Source: Roseiarcus sp050015575
GTDB taxonomy: Bacteria > Pseudomonadota > Alphaproteobacteria > Rhizobiales > Beijerinckiaceae
Direction: 5' to 3'
Length of the DNA: 24,103 nt
Assembly: GCA_050015575.1 (NCBI GenBank)
Contig: JBEKBD010000037.1
Span: 1 to 24,103, forward strand
Shown here: one piece after another, positions 1-6,602 of the stretch
How the letters are laid out: the number at the start of each line of letters is the position of its first letter
Numbering within the stretch: position 1 is the first letter of the stretch
Notes under the pieces: generated by a model
Seen by the model: only the letters and a program-made list of their open reading frames with translations
Told to the model about the DNA's origin: nothing
Database searches by the model: none
Translations under genes and position numbers: made by a program

Positions 1-545
1 ACCAGCGCCTTGGGCGCGGTCATGCCGTCGACCCGCGCGAGTTCGATCTGCTGGCGCAGATAGGCTCGGCTCTGGCTGACGAAGAAGCCGCGCTCGCTGA
101 GGCCGGAATCCCGCAACGCCGCGTCGAAACGGGCGCGGCTGAATTCGCCCGACGCGTCGCGCAGGCCGGGATCGGCGCGCACCGCGGCGGCGATCGCGTC
201 TTCGGAAACCGCCAGACCCAACGTCGCGGCGCGTCGGTCGAGCGCGACGTCGGCGATCAGGCGTTGCAGCACCCCGGCGTCGAGGCCGAGCGCGTGGGCC
301 TGGGCATTGGTCAGGTTGGCCTTCATTTGGGCCTGGTAGCGATACATCACGGTCTGCAGCGCGGTCTGGAACTGCTGGGAGGTGATCACCGCCCCGCCGA
401 CTTCGGCGAGCTTGTTGGGCGATGCGCCGCGGAAGATGTCGCCGATGCCCCAGATGGCGAAACTGACGATGAGAAAGCCGAGCAGGATCGTCATGATGAT
501 GCGGCCGATGATGCCGTGCGTCGCCCTTCGTATTCCATCGAGCAT
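1..545 (-). CDS. ppiD: PpiD/SurA-like membrane-anchored peptidyl-prolyl isomerase (5' part)
   Basis: This is the N-terminal 181 codons of a gene that continues past the left edge. The start is the ATG at 543-545; the reading frame is open from there. The product begins with a short basic cytoplasmic stretch and one membrane segment at about residues 12-32 (GRIIMTILLGFLIVSFAIWG), followed by a periplasmic SurA_N_3-type helical domain with a conserved glycine-rich entry (LAEVGGAVITSQQF) and the LGLDAGVLQRLIADVAL helix. This is how PpiD folding chaperones of the inner-membrane periplasmic face begin; the isomerase (parvulin) domain would lie beyond the window. PpiD assists periplasmic and outer-membrane protein folding near the Sec translocon. 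It is divergent from tpiA, as I recall for many Hyphomicrobiales. The ribosome binding site is weak (GGATCGGCGACAGTC before ATG). Confidence 0.85.
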   Translation of the reverse strand, partial: MLDGIRRATHGIIGRIIMTILLGFLIVSFAIWGIGDIFRGASPNKLAEVGGAVITSQQFQTALQTVMYRYQAQMKANLTNAQAHALGLDAGVLQRLIADVALDRRAATLGLAVSEDAIAAAVRADPGLRDASGEFSRARFDAALRDSGLSERGFFVSQSRAYLRQQIELARVDGMTAPKAL

Positions 546-576
546 GACTGTCGCCGATCCCTCAAATCTTCGCCCG

Positions 577-608
577 ACGTCGCGCATCAGGCCCCTCAGG
601 CGCGACGT
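577..608. promoter_or_regulatory. Inverted repeat in the ppiD-tpiA divergent spacer
   Basis: A perfect 9-bp inverted repeat, ACGTCGCGC at 577-585 and GCGCGACGT at 600-608, is separated by 14 bases. It lies in the 165-bp divergent spacer, close to the ppiD start. It could be an operator or a hairpin in a leader; the sequence alone does not decide. Confidence 0.3.
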
Positions 609-637
609 TCGGCCCTATCTATCCCCGGCGGAAGGCT

Positions 638-666
638 TTGCATAGGCGGAGCGGGAATGATAATCG
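638..666 (+). promoter_or_regulatory. Possible sigma-70-type promoter for tpiA
   Basis: TTGCAT at 638-643 is followed after 17 bases by TAATCG at 661-666, or after 15 bases by GATAAT. The tpiA start is about 45 bases further on, preceded by AAGAGG as ribosome binding site. The -35 is reasonable and the -10 partial, so this is a weak prediction. Confidence 0.3.
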
Positions 667-710
667 GCAGGCCTGAACCAACGCGATCCTTCACCCCCAA
701 GAGGCGACAC

Positions 711-1508
711 ATGACCCCTGGCGTGCGCCCGCTCGTAGCGGGAAACTGGAAGATGAACGGCCTCGGCGCCTCGTTGAGCGAGATCGCCGCGATGCGCCGC
801 GCGGTCGACGCGGGCAAGGCGATCGCCGCGATGCGCCGCGCGGTCGACGCGGGCAAGGCCGGCGCGGCGGAAGTCGCGGTCTGTCCGCCGGCGACGCTGA
901 TCGCCGGGGCCGCCAAGCTGCTGACGGGCGGCGCGCTCGGTCTCGGCGCGCAAGACTGCTTCGCCGCCGACCACGGCGCCTTCACCGGCGACATTTCCGC
1001 GCCGATGCTCAAGGACGCGGGCGCTCAATATGTGATCGTCGGCCATTCCGAGCGCCGCGCCGGCCACAACGAGAGCGACGCGGCGGTGCGCGCCAAGGCC
1101 GAGGCGGCGCACAAGGCGGGGCTGACCGTCATTCTCTGCGTCGGCGAAACGCGCGCCGAGCGCGAAGGAGGCCGCGCCGTCGAAGTCGTCAGCGGCCAGC
1201 TTCGCGGCTCCTTGCCCGCCAAGGCGACGCCCGCCGATCTCGTCGTCGCCTACGAGCCGGTGTGGGCGATCGGCACCGGCCTGACGCCGACGCCGGCCGA
1301 CGTCGCCGACATGCACGGCGCCATCCGCGCGCTGTTGCGCCAGGTCTACGGCGATGCGGGCGGGAAAATGCGCATTCTCTACGGCGGCTCGGTCAAACCG
1401 GCCAACGCGCGCGAATTGCTTTCGCTCGCCAACGTCGACGGCGCCCTGGTCGGCGGCGCCAGTCTGAAGGCCGTCGACTTCATGGCGATCGCCGCGACCT
1501 ACGTCTGA
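711..1508 (+). CDS. tpiA: Triosephosphate isomerase with a 13-residue internal duplication
   Basis: Interconverts dihydroxyacetone phosphate and glyceraldehyde 3-phosphate in cytoplasmic glycolysis and gluconeogenesis. The product has 265 residues from the ATG at 711, which has AAGAGG upstream; the open frame extends further upstream but that part does not resemble the family. Catalytic Lys14 (GNWKMNG), His112 (VIVGHSERR) and Glu182 (AYEPVWAIGTG, loop 6) are present, as is the phosphate-binding YGGSVKP. Family members are usually about 250 residues. The excess is explained by a perfect copy of IAAMRRAVDAGKA at residues 25-37 and 38-50, in helix alpha-1 just after the catalytic lysine. Without it the protein would be 252 residues. 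The frame is kept, so a full-length enzyme is predicted, with a lengthened or looped-out helix. Confidence 0.95.
   Translation: MTPGVRPLVAGNWKMNGLGASLSEIAAMRRAVDAGKAIAAMRRAVDAGKAGAAEVAVCPPATLIAGAAKLLTGGALGLGAQDCFAADHGAFTGDISAPMLKDAGAQYVIVGHSERRAGHNESDAAVRAKAEAAHKAGLTVILCVGETRAEREGGRAVEVVSGQLRGSLPAKATPADLVVAYEPVWAIGTGLTPTPADVADMHGAIRALLRQVYGDAGGKMRILYGGSVKPANARELLSLANVDGALVGGASLKAVDFMAIAATYV
782..859 (+). repeat. Exact 39-bp tandem duplication inside tpiA
   Basis: Bases 782-820 are repeated without a mismatch at 821-859. The unit is a multiple of three and keeps the frame. The absence of any synonymous difference between copies suggests a recent event or a sequencing/assembly error. Confidence 0.97.
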
Positions 1509-1587
1509 GGGCGCGCGAAGCGGGCGGGCCCATGGGCGCCGACGGCGTCCCGGACCCGCCAAGGCCAAGCCCTCGCGCGGGCTCCCG

Positions 1588-2748
1588 TCAGCCGGCGGCG
1601 CCGCTCGATCGCCGGGAGGCGGCGGCGAGCGGCGCGATGGCGAGCGCCGCCGCGACCAGCAGCGCGAAGCTGACGCGCAATCCGGCGAACGAGGCGACGG
1701 AGCCGATCAACGGCGGTCCGATGAGGAAGCCGGCGTAGCCGACGGTTGCGGTCATGGCGATGCCGAGCGCCGGCGATGACGCGAGCGCCGCGCTGGCGCT
1801 GAAGACCGCGGGAATGAGGTTGGACAACCCGAGCCCGACCAGAAAGAAGCCGCCGATCGCCGTAATTGGGGAGGGCGCCGCGACGGCGAGCAAGACGCCC
1901 GCCGCGGCGAGGCCGCCGCCCAGCATGATGATCTCCGTCCGCCCCAACCTCCGCACGGCGACGTCGCCGGAAAGTCGGCCGAGCAGCATCGCGGCCGCGA
2001 AGGCGGCGTAGCCGCTCGCGGCGACGGCGGGCGCAACGCCGACGACGCCGGTGAGGTAGACCGCGCACCAGTCGGCCATCGCGCCTTCCGTCAACATGCC
2101 GAACAGCGCGACGAGGCAAAGGCCGGCGAGCCGCCGTTGCGGCCAGACGAAGGCCCATCCTTCGGCGGCGGCCTCTGCGCCGCCGATATGCGGGGCCGAA
2201 CCGACGACGACCGCCAAAACGGCGCCGGCCGTGACCGCGAACAGCCAGGGCGCGGGCGCGCCGGCCTTCATCAGCAGCCCGCCGAGCGCGGCGCCGGCCA
2301 GGCCGCCGCCGCTCCACGCCGCGTGGAACGACGACATGATCGCCGCGCCCCAGCGCCTTTCGACGAGGGTCGCATGGGCGTTCATCCGCACGTCCATGAG
2401 GCCGCTAAAGGCGCCGAGCAGGAACGTCGCGGCGACAAGCAGCGGCAGGTTGGGGGCCAAGCCGATGAGGCCGAGCACAACGCCAAAGCCGATCGCGCCG
2501 CCGCGCAAGGCCCGGCCGGCGCCGAAGCGATGCGCGAGGAATCCGGTTGACGGCATGAGCAGAATGGCGCCGGCGGCCATCGCGAACAGCGGGACGCTCA
2601 ATTGCGCGTCGGAGAGCGCCAGCCTGGACTTGATCAGCGGAATGGCCGCCGCCCAGCCGCCAACGCCAAATCCGTTGGCGAAGAAAAGGGCCGTGGTCGC
2701 CAGGCGGGCGCGCCACGGCGGCGGCGCGGCGACGGAGCGCGGCGCCAT
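1588..2748 (-). CDS. Major facilitator superfamily transporter, YbjJ-like
   Basis: A 386-residue inner-membrane protein with about twelve hydrophobic segments and the usual MFS two-half layout. The start is the ATG at 2746-2748 (MAPRSVAAPP), because the N-terminal extension of the longer open frame is unlike a membrane protein and because this ATG overlaps the stop of the small upstream gene (TGATG). The first half carries HRFGAGRALRGG between TM2 and TM3 (motif A-like) and VRMNAHATLVERRWG with IMSSFHAAWSGGG. This is typical of the YbjJ/fucose-permease-like branch, whose substrates are mostly unknown. It converges with tpiA. The substrate cannot be told from sequence; efflux of a sugar or small metabolite is only a guess. 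Confidence 0.88.
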   Translation of the reverse strand: MAPRSVAAPPPWRARLATTALFFANGFGVGGWAAAIPLIKSRLALSDAQLSVPLFAMAAGAILLMPSTGFLAHRFGAGRALRGGAIGFGVVLGLIGLAPNLPLLVAATFLLGAFSGLMDVRMNAHATLVERRWGAAIMSSFHAAWSGGGLAGAALGGLLMKAGAPAPWLFAVTAGAVLAVVVGSAPHIGGAEAAAEGWAFVWPQRRLAGLCLVALFGMLTEGAMADWCAVYLTGVVGVAPAVAASGYAAFAAAMLLGRLSGDVAVRRLGRTEIIMLGGGLAAAGVLLAVAAPSPITAIGGFFLVGLGLSNLIPAVFSASAALASSPALGIAMTATVGYAGFLIGPPLIGSVASFAGLRVSFALLVAAALAIAPLAAASRRSSGAAG

Positions 2749-2927
2749 CACCAGGGCTCGGCGCGATGGACGCGGATTCCCAATCGCTCGAAGGGCGCTG
2801 CGGCGGCCTCGGGCGCGTCCGCTTCGATCATCAGATCGTCGTCGCCCGCCGCCCCCCGATCTTGGCGGACGAGCCGGAAGCAAATGAAACGAGGACGCTC
2901 TCCAAGCAACAGTTTTGACGACGGCAT
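2748..2927 (-). CDS. Small 59-residue protein of unknown function, coupled to the MFS gene
   Basis: A short gene from ATG 2925-2927 to TGA 2748-2750, whose last base is the A of the transporter's ATG (TGATG), so translational coupling is likely. A purine-rich ribosome binding site (GGAAGGGGG) sits four bases upstream of the start. The product begins MPSSKLLLGERPRF and ends GIRVHRAEPW. It has no signal peptide or membrane segment. An acidic middle (DDDLMIEADAPE) is followed by an Ala-rich helix, which suggests a small alpha/beta cytoplasmic domain. I do not recognise a family. The longer frame that contains it runs antisense across the DUF1810 gene; only this terminal part looks coding. Confidence 0.6.
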   Translation of the reverse strand: MPSSKLLLGERPRFICFRLVRQDRGAAGDDDLMIEADAPEAAAAPFERLGIRVHRAEPW

Positions 2928-3026
2928 GGCGCCCCCTTCCCACCTCATTCGCGGATTATCGTGCGCTCCCACTGACGATCGTGCAACACAATCGACGCCG
3001 ACCGACGCGATCAGCCGAGGATCGAT

Positions 3027-3446
3027 ATGAACGACCCCTTCCGCCTCGCGCGCTTCGTCGACGCCCAGGAGCCGATCTTCGATCAAGCGTGCGCGGAACT
3101 GCGCGCGGGCGCCAAGCGCGGGCATTGGATGTGGTTCGTCTTTCCCCAGATCGAGGGGCTCGGCGCCAGCGAAACGGCGCGCCGCTTCGCCATTTCCTGC
3201 CGCGCCGAAGCCGAGGCGTATGTGCGCCATCCGGTTCTCGGGCCTCGGCTGCGGGAATGCGCCGAACTGGTCAACGGCGTCGACGGGCGTTCGGCGCGCG
3301 AGATTTTCGGCCACCCCGACGATCTCAAGTTTCATTCGTCGATGACGCTGTTCGCCGGCGTCGCGTCGGACGGCGCCGTGTTCGAGGACGCCTTGCAAAA
3401 ATACTTCGCGGGGCGACGCGATCGCCTGACGATGGAGAAGATTTGA
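3027..3446 (+). CDS. DUF1810 family protein
   Basis: 139 residues from an ATG with GAGG six bases upstream. The family signature is clear: a start rich in aromatic/acidic residues (LARFVDAQ), then RGHWMWFVFPQIEGLG at about residues 31-46, then ETARRFAIS, HPVLGPRLREC and the terminal FGHPDDLKFHSSMTLFA. The length matches DUF1810, a widespread small cytoplasmic domain whose biochemical role is not established as far as I know. It is transcribed alone, divergently from the small-protein/MFS pair with a 99-bp shared spacer. No active site can be assigned. Confidence 0.92.
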   Translation: MNDPFRLARFVDAQEPIFDQACAELRAGAKRGHWMWFVFPQIEGLGASETARRFAISCRAEAEAYVRHPVLGPRLRECAELVNGVDGRSAREIFGHPDDLKFHSSMTLFAGVASDGAVFEDALQKYFAGRRDRLTMEKI

Positions 3447-3560
3447 GCCGGGCGCGCCGCCGACGCTTCGCGCCGACGCCCACCCGCGGGAATGACAAGC
3501 GGCCAGCGTGCGGCTATGTTCGTCGCCGCTTCGTCAATCGGGCGCCGGCAAGCGATTCGG

Positions 3561-3576
3561 CGTCGAAACTTCGACG
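3561..3576. promoter_or_regulatory. Short palindrome upstream of the YXWGXW gene
   Basis: CGTCGAA at 3561-3567 and TTCGACG at 3570-3576 form a 7-bp inverted repeat with two bases between. It lies 70 bp before the next gene in the 199-bp spacer that follows the DUF1810 gene. It could be an operator; nothing else in that spacer is recognisable. Confidence 0.2.
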
Positions 3577-3645
3577 AAGGGGGAGGGTCGTCCTCGCCCC
3601 GGTTTGACGCGCCCCCGTGATCGGTCGATCGGCAAGGAGTCCTCA

Positions 3646-4719
3646 ATGCCTACACTTCGCCCTTCCATTTTCGCGCTGCTGCTGGCGGCCTGCGCCGTTC
3701 CCGCGCTCTCGAGTTCCGTGTGGGCGCAATCCTGCACCTGCGCGGGGGCGGGCATTCAGGCCGACGTCGCTCCGCCGCCGCTGCCCGACTACGATCAGCC
3801 GCCGATTCCGGAGCCCGGCTATTTGTGGACGCCGGGATATTGGGCGTGGAACACCTACGACTATTACTGGGTGCCCGGCACATGGGTCGAGCCGCCGCAG
3901 CCGGGGCTTCTCTGGACGCCCGGATATTGGGGCTTTGTCGACGGCGTCTACGCGTTCAACCGCGGCTACTGGGCGCCCCATGTCGGTTTTTACGGCGGCG
4001 TCGCGTACGGCTTCGGCTATGGCGGCGTCGGTTACGAGGGCGGGCATTGGGAGAACGGAGTCTTCTTCTACAACCGGACGGTGAATCGATTCGGCTCCGT
4101 CCACATCGACAACGTCTATGAAAAGACGGTGACGATGAACGCCGGCGCCAGCCGCGCGAGTTTCAACGGCCCGGGCGGAGCGACCGCCAAGCCGACGCCG
4201 GAGGAGGAAGCCGCGGCGAAGGAGACGCACCTGCCGCCGACCGATCGTCAGATCGGGCACGCGCGCGCCGCGAGCATGAAGAGCGAAGCCTTCGTCTCGA
4301 CGAACCACGGCAAGCCGGCGATCGCCGCGACCGCGATGCCCGGCGCGTTCACCGGCGAGTCGGTCGTCAAGGCGAAGGCCGCCGGCTCTGCGTCGGGCCA
4401 GCCCTCGGGAGCGACGCCCGCCGTCGGCGCGCCGAAGGCCGAGGAAAAGAAGGCGCCGGCGGGCGGCGAACTCAAGCCCGAACCAAGAGCGACTCCCACC
4501 GGCGAGCCGAAGGTGGAAGAGAAGCCCAAGATCGAGGAGAGGCCCAAGGTCGAGGAGAGGCCCAAGGTCGAGGAGAAGCCCAAGGTCGAAGAGAAACCGA
4601 AGGTCGAGGAGAAGCCGAAGGCGGAAGAGAAGCGGCCGCCGGTCGTCAGCAGGCCAGCCGCGCATCCCGCGCCCGCCAAGCCGAGTTGCGGCAAGCCGGG
4701 CGAGCCCAAGTGCCCGTGA
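3646..4719 (+). CDS. Secreted YXWGXW-repeat protein with Pro-Lys-Glu repeat tail
   Basis: 357 residues from the ATG at 3646, chosen for AAGGAG eight bases upstream and an immediate signal peptide (residues 1-27, likely cut VWA|Q; a LAAC near residue 16 leaves a lipoprotein form possible). The N-terminal half holds aromatic repeats of the YXWGXW type: LWTPGYWAWN, YYWVPGTWVEPP, LLWTPGYWGF and FNRGYWAPHVGFYGG, ending in a Gly/Tyr-rich stretch and WENGVFFYNRTVNRF. The C-terminal half is low complexity, with seven PKVEEK-type hexapeptides at residues 288-329 and a Pro/Ala/Lys end with Cys-Gly-Lys-Pro. YXWGXW proteins are periplasmic or envelope proteins of unknown function in many proteobacteria. 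The charged repeat tail could span or bind the cell wall, but that is inference. Confidence 0.88.
   Translation: MPTLRPSIFALLLAACAVPALSSSVWAQSCTCAGAGIQADVAPPPLPDYDQPPIPEPGYLWTPGYWAWNTYDYYWVPGTWVEPPQPGLLWTPGYWGFVDGVYAFNRGYWAPHVGFYGGVAYGFGYGGVGYEGGHWENGVFFYNRTVNRFGSVHIDNVYEKTVTMNAGASRASFNGPGGATAKPTPEEEAAAKETHLPPTDRQIGHARAASMKSEAFVSTNHGKPAIAATAMPGAFTGESVVKAKAAGSASGQPSGATPAVGAPKAEEKKAPAGGELKPEPRATPTGEPKVEEKPKIEERPKVEERPKVEEKPKVEEKPKVEEKPKAEEKRPPVVSRPAAHPAPAKPSCGKPGEPKCP
4507..4632 (+). repeat. Seven 18-bp tandem repeats coding PKVEEK hexapeptides
   Basis: Seven consecutive 18-bp units in frame encode PKVEEK, PKIEER, PKVEER, PKVEEK, PKVEEK, PKVEEK and PKAEEK. Synonymous and a few non-synonymous differences separate the units, so the array is not brand new. 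Copy number probably varies between strains. Confidence 0.93.
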
Positions 4720-4727
4720 GGGCCGAT

Positions 4728-4755
4728 CGCCGCGCCGAGTTCGTTCGGCGCGGCG
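4728..4755 (+). terminator. Perfect 11-bp stem-loop after the YXWGXW gene
   Basis: CGCCGCGCCGA at 4728-4738 pairs perfectly with TCGGCGCGGCG at 4745-4755 around a six-base loop (GTTCGT), starting nine bases after the stop codon. There is no T-tract, which is common for terminator-like hairpins in high-GC alphaproteobacteria. The remaining 212 bp before secG hold no recognisable gene. Confidence 0.55.
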
Positions 4756-4967
4756 GCCGCCGCCGATAACCAACTCAATCGAGATGCCCGCGGCCAACCC
4801 GCGCGGATCGCTCCTTGGCGGCCGGGCGTGACGAAGCCAATCGACCGGGCCGACCGGCCGAGGCGATTGCCGCCGACATGGACGCGCCTGCCGCGCCGTG
4901 CTAGGAGCGCGCCAATTCGTCAGTTCGCGCCGCGCGCGCTTTCGCGCGGTCTCTCGGGATCGTATCC

Positions 4968-5366
4968 ATGCAAACCGTGCTGATCGTCATTCACCTTCTG
5001 GTGGTGATCGCTCTCGTCGGCGTTGTGCTGTTGCAGCGCTCCGAGGGCGGCGTGCTCGGCTCGGGGGGCGGGGGCGGATTCATGACCGGGCGCGGGCAGG
5101 CCAACGCGCTGTCGCGCGCCACCGCGATCCTGGCGACGATGTTCTTCGCCACCTCGATCTTGATGTCGGTGATCGCCAGCTGGAGCCGCGCGCCGCGCTC
5201 GATTCTCGACGTCGCCCCGCCTTCGACCAGCGCCCCGGCTTCGAAGACCGCGCCGGCGGCGCCGGGCAGCCTGCTCGACCAGCTCAAGCAGATGCAGGGC
5301 CAGACCGGCGGCGGAGCGCCGGCCGCGCCTGCGCCCGCCGCGCCGGCGCAAGAACCGTCGAAATAG
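4968..5366 (+). CDS. secG: Preprotein translocase subunit SecG
   Basis: 132 residues. SecG is the small accessory subunit of the SecYEG protein-export channel in the inner membrane. Visible are TM1 at residues 3-23 (VLIVIHLLVVIALVGVVLLQ), the conserved LLQRSEGG...LGSGGGGGFM glycine-rich loop at about 20-40, RGQANALSRAT, and TM2 at about 51-71, followed by a variable Ser/Pro/Ala/Gln tail of about 60 residues, as is usual in alphaproteobacteria. secG often directly follows tpiA in this group and precedes pyrG. Here it is 3.5 kb from tpiA, and the next gene is not pyrG. A short 7-bp inverted repeat lies in the leader just upstream. Confidence 0.95.
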   Translation: MQTVLIVIHLLVVIALVGVVLLQRSEGGVLGSGGGGGFMTGRGQANALSRATAILATMFFATSILMSVIASWSRAPRSILDVAPPSTSAPASKTAPAAPGSLLDQLKQMQGQTGGGAPAAPAPAAPAQEPSK

Positions 5367-5468
5367 CATGGCGACCGCGCGCCGCCGATCGAAGCGGAGA
5401 GCGCCTTGACGCCCACGGCGATGCCGCCGGCCCTCGGCGCTGACGGCGTCGGGACGGGCTGACTTCGC

Positions 5469-5933
5469 ATGCCGTCGTTTTGCAACGAGCGGCGCGTGCG
5501 CCACAGCGCCGAAGAAATGTTCGATCTCGTCGCCGACGTCGAGCATTATCCCGAATTCGTGCCTTTGTGCCGGGCGCTGCGCGTGCGCCGACGGAGCGGG
5601 AACAAGCAAGACGTCGAAGTTCTCGTCGCCGAAATGGAGGTCGGGCATCGCGCCATTCACGAGAAGTTCGCTACCCGCGTCACGCTCGACCGGCCGCGGT
5701 TGAAGATCGTCGTCGAATATGTCGACGGGCCGTTCCGCCGCCTGGAGAACGTCTGGAATTTCCGCAGCGGCCCGCAAGAGGGCGGCTCCACGGTGGAATT
5801 CTTCATCGCTTATGAGTTTCGCAGCCGCCTGCTCGGCGCGCTGATGGGCGCGATGTTCGACGCCGCGTTCCGCAAATTCTCTGCCGCCTTCGAGGCGCGC
5901 GCGGACGCGGTCTACGCGCCCAAGGCCGACTGA
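5469..5933 (+). CDS. ratA: RatA/COQ10-like START-domain protein
   Basis: 154 residues of the SRPBCC/polyketide-cyclase COQ10 family. Diagnostic stretches are RRVRHSAEEMFDLVADVEHYPEFVPLCRALRVRRR near the N-terminus, FATRVTLDRPRLKI, YVDGPFRRLENVWNF and AYEFRSRLLGALMGAMFDAAFRKFSAAFEARA at the C-terminal amphipathic helix. Family members bind a hydrophobic ligand and support coenzyme Q function in respiration. The name RatA comes from an E. coli report of ribosome-association toxicity, and no antitoxin is adjacent here, so COQ10-like is the safer description. Its 3' end overlaps the opposite gene by 22 bp. It lies 102 bp after secG. Confidence 0.9.
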   Translation: MPSFCNERRVRHSAEEMFDLVADVEHYPEFVPLCRALRVRRRSGNKQDVEVLVAEMEVGHRAIHEKFATRVTLDRPRLKIVVEYVDGPFRRLENVWNFRSGPQEGGSTVEFFIAYEFRSRLLGALMGAMFDAAFRKFSAAFEARADAVYAPKAD

Positions 5934-6427
5934 TCGGCCGCGAGCGCCGCCTCGATCAATTCGAGCGCGGTCTCTGCCGAGGCGAGGCGGATCGCCGATC
6001 GCGACAGCGCGCCGAACCGACGCTCGCTGACGATCGGCGGGGCGCCGCGGCGCGCCACGGCGAAATGCACGAGGCCGACGGGTTTGTCCGCCGTGCCGCC
6101 GTCCGGGCCGGCGATTCCAGTGACGGACGCCGCGATGTCGGCGCGGGAATGGGCGAGCGCCCCTAACGCCATCGCCCGCGCCGTCGCCTCGCTAACCGCG
6201 CCGTGGGCGGCGAGGATGTCGGCGGCGACGCCGAGCGTCTCCTGCTTGGCTTCATTGGAATAGACGACGAAGCCGCGCTCGAATACCGCCGACGAACCCG
6301 GAATCTCCGTCAGCAGGGCGCTGATCAGCCCGCCGGTGCAGGATTCGGCCGTCGCGAGCTTGACGCCGAGCGCCCGGCAGCGCGCTTCGAGCGCGGCGGC
6401 GCGCTCGACAAGAAGGGATGGGAACAC
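5912..6427 (-). CDS. pncC: CinA C-terminal domain protein, nicotinamide-nucleotide amidohydrolase (PncC)
   Basis: 171 residues forming a stand-alone CinA C-terminal domain. PncC deamidates nicotinamide mononucleotide to nicotinate mononucleotide in cytoplasmic NAD salvage. The signature TAESCTGGLISALLTEIPGSS (about residues 26-46), the VVYSNEAKQETLGV stretch and SVTGIAGPDGGTADKPVGLVHFAVA are all present, and the length matches the single-domain form (about 160-170). The start is GTG at 6425-6427 with an ideal AGGAG six bases upstream; no closer ATG exists. It is convergent with the COQ10-like gene, which it overlaps by 22 bp, and divergent from aspS. Confidence 0.92.
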   Translation of the reverse strand: MFPSLLVERAAALEARCRALGVKLATAESCTGGLISALLTEIPGSSAVFERGFVVYSNEAKQETLGVAADILAAHGAVSEATARAMALGALAHSRADIAASVTGIAGPDGGTADKPVGLVHFAVARRGAPPIVSERRFGALSRSAIRLASAETALELIEAALAADQSALGA

Positions 6428-6456
6428 CGGCGGCTCCTTTCTCGGCGGCTTGGCGG

Positions 6457-6470
6457 CCCCAGGCCTGGGG
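6457..6470. promoter_or_regulatory. 14-bp perfect palindrome in the pncC-aspS divergent spacer
   Basis: CCCCAGGCCTGGGG is fully self-complementary and lies in the 175-bp divergent spacer about 30 bp upstream of the pncC start, in a position where a repressor could affect that gene. No known operator consensus was recognised. The rest of the spacer is pyrimidine-rich with no clear promoter hexamers. Confidence 0.3.
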
Positions 6471-6602
6471 GCGGCGAAAAGCTACCACGATTTTCGCTTT
6501 CGACGACGCGCTTCCCCCTCGGCGCTTTCCCCGCCTCGCTTTTTCCGCTACGCACCCGCGCGTAAGTCCGCGTCGTTCGGACCTAGCAAAGAAGTGGAAG
6601 CC

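Noticed and set aside
4507..4632. Short regular repeats as a CRISPR array
   Set aside because: The 18-bp units are contiguous, in frame and code for PKVEEK hexapeptides; there are no spacers.
5469..6427. A toxin-antitoxin pair suggested by the RatA name
   Set aside because: The RatA-like protein is of the COQ10/START type with no antitoxin beside it; the convergent gene is PncC/CinA, an NAD-salvage enzyme.
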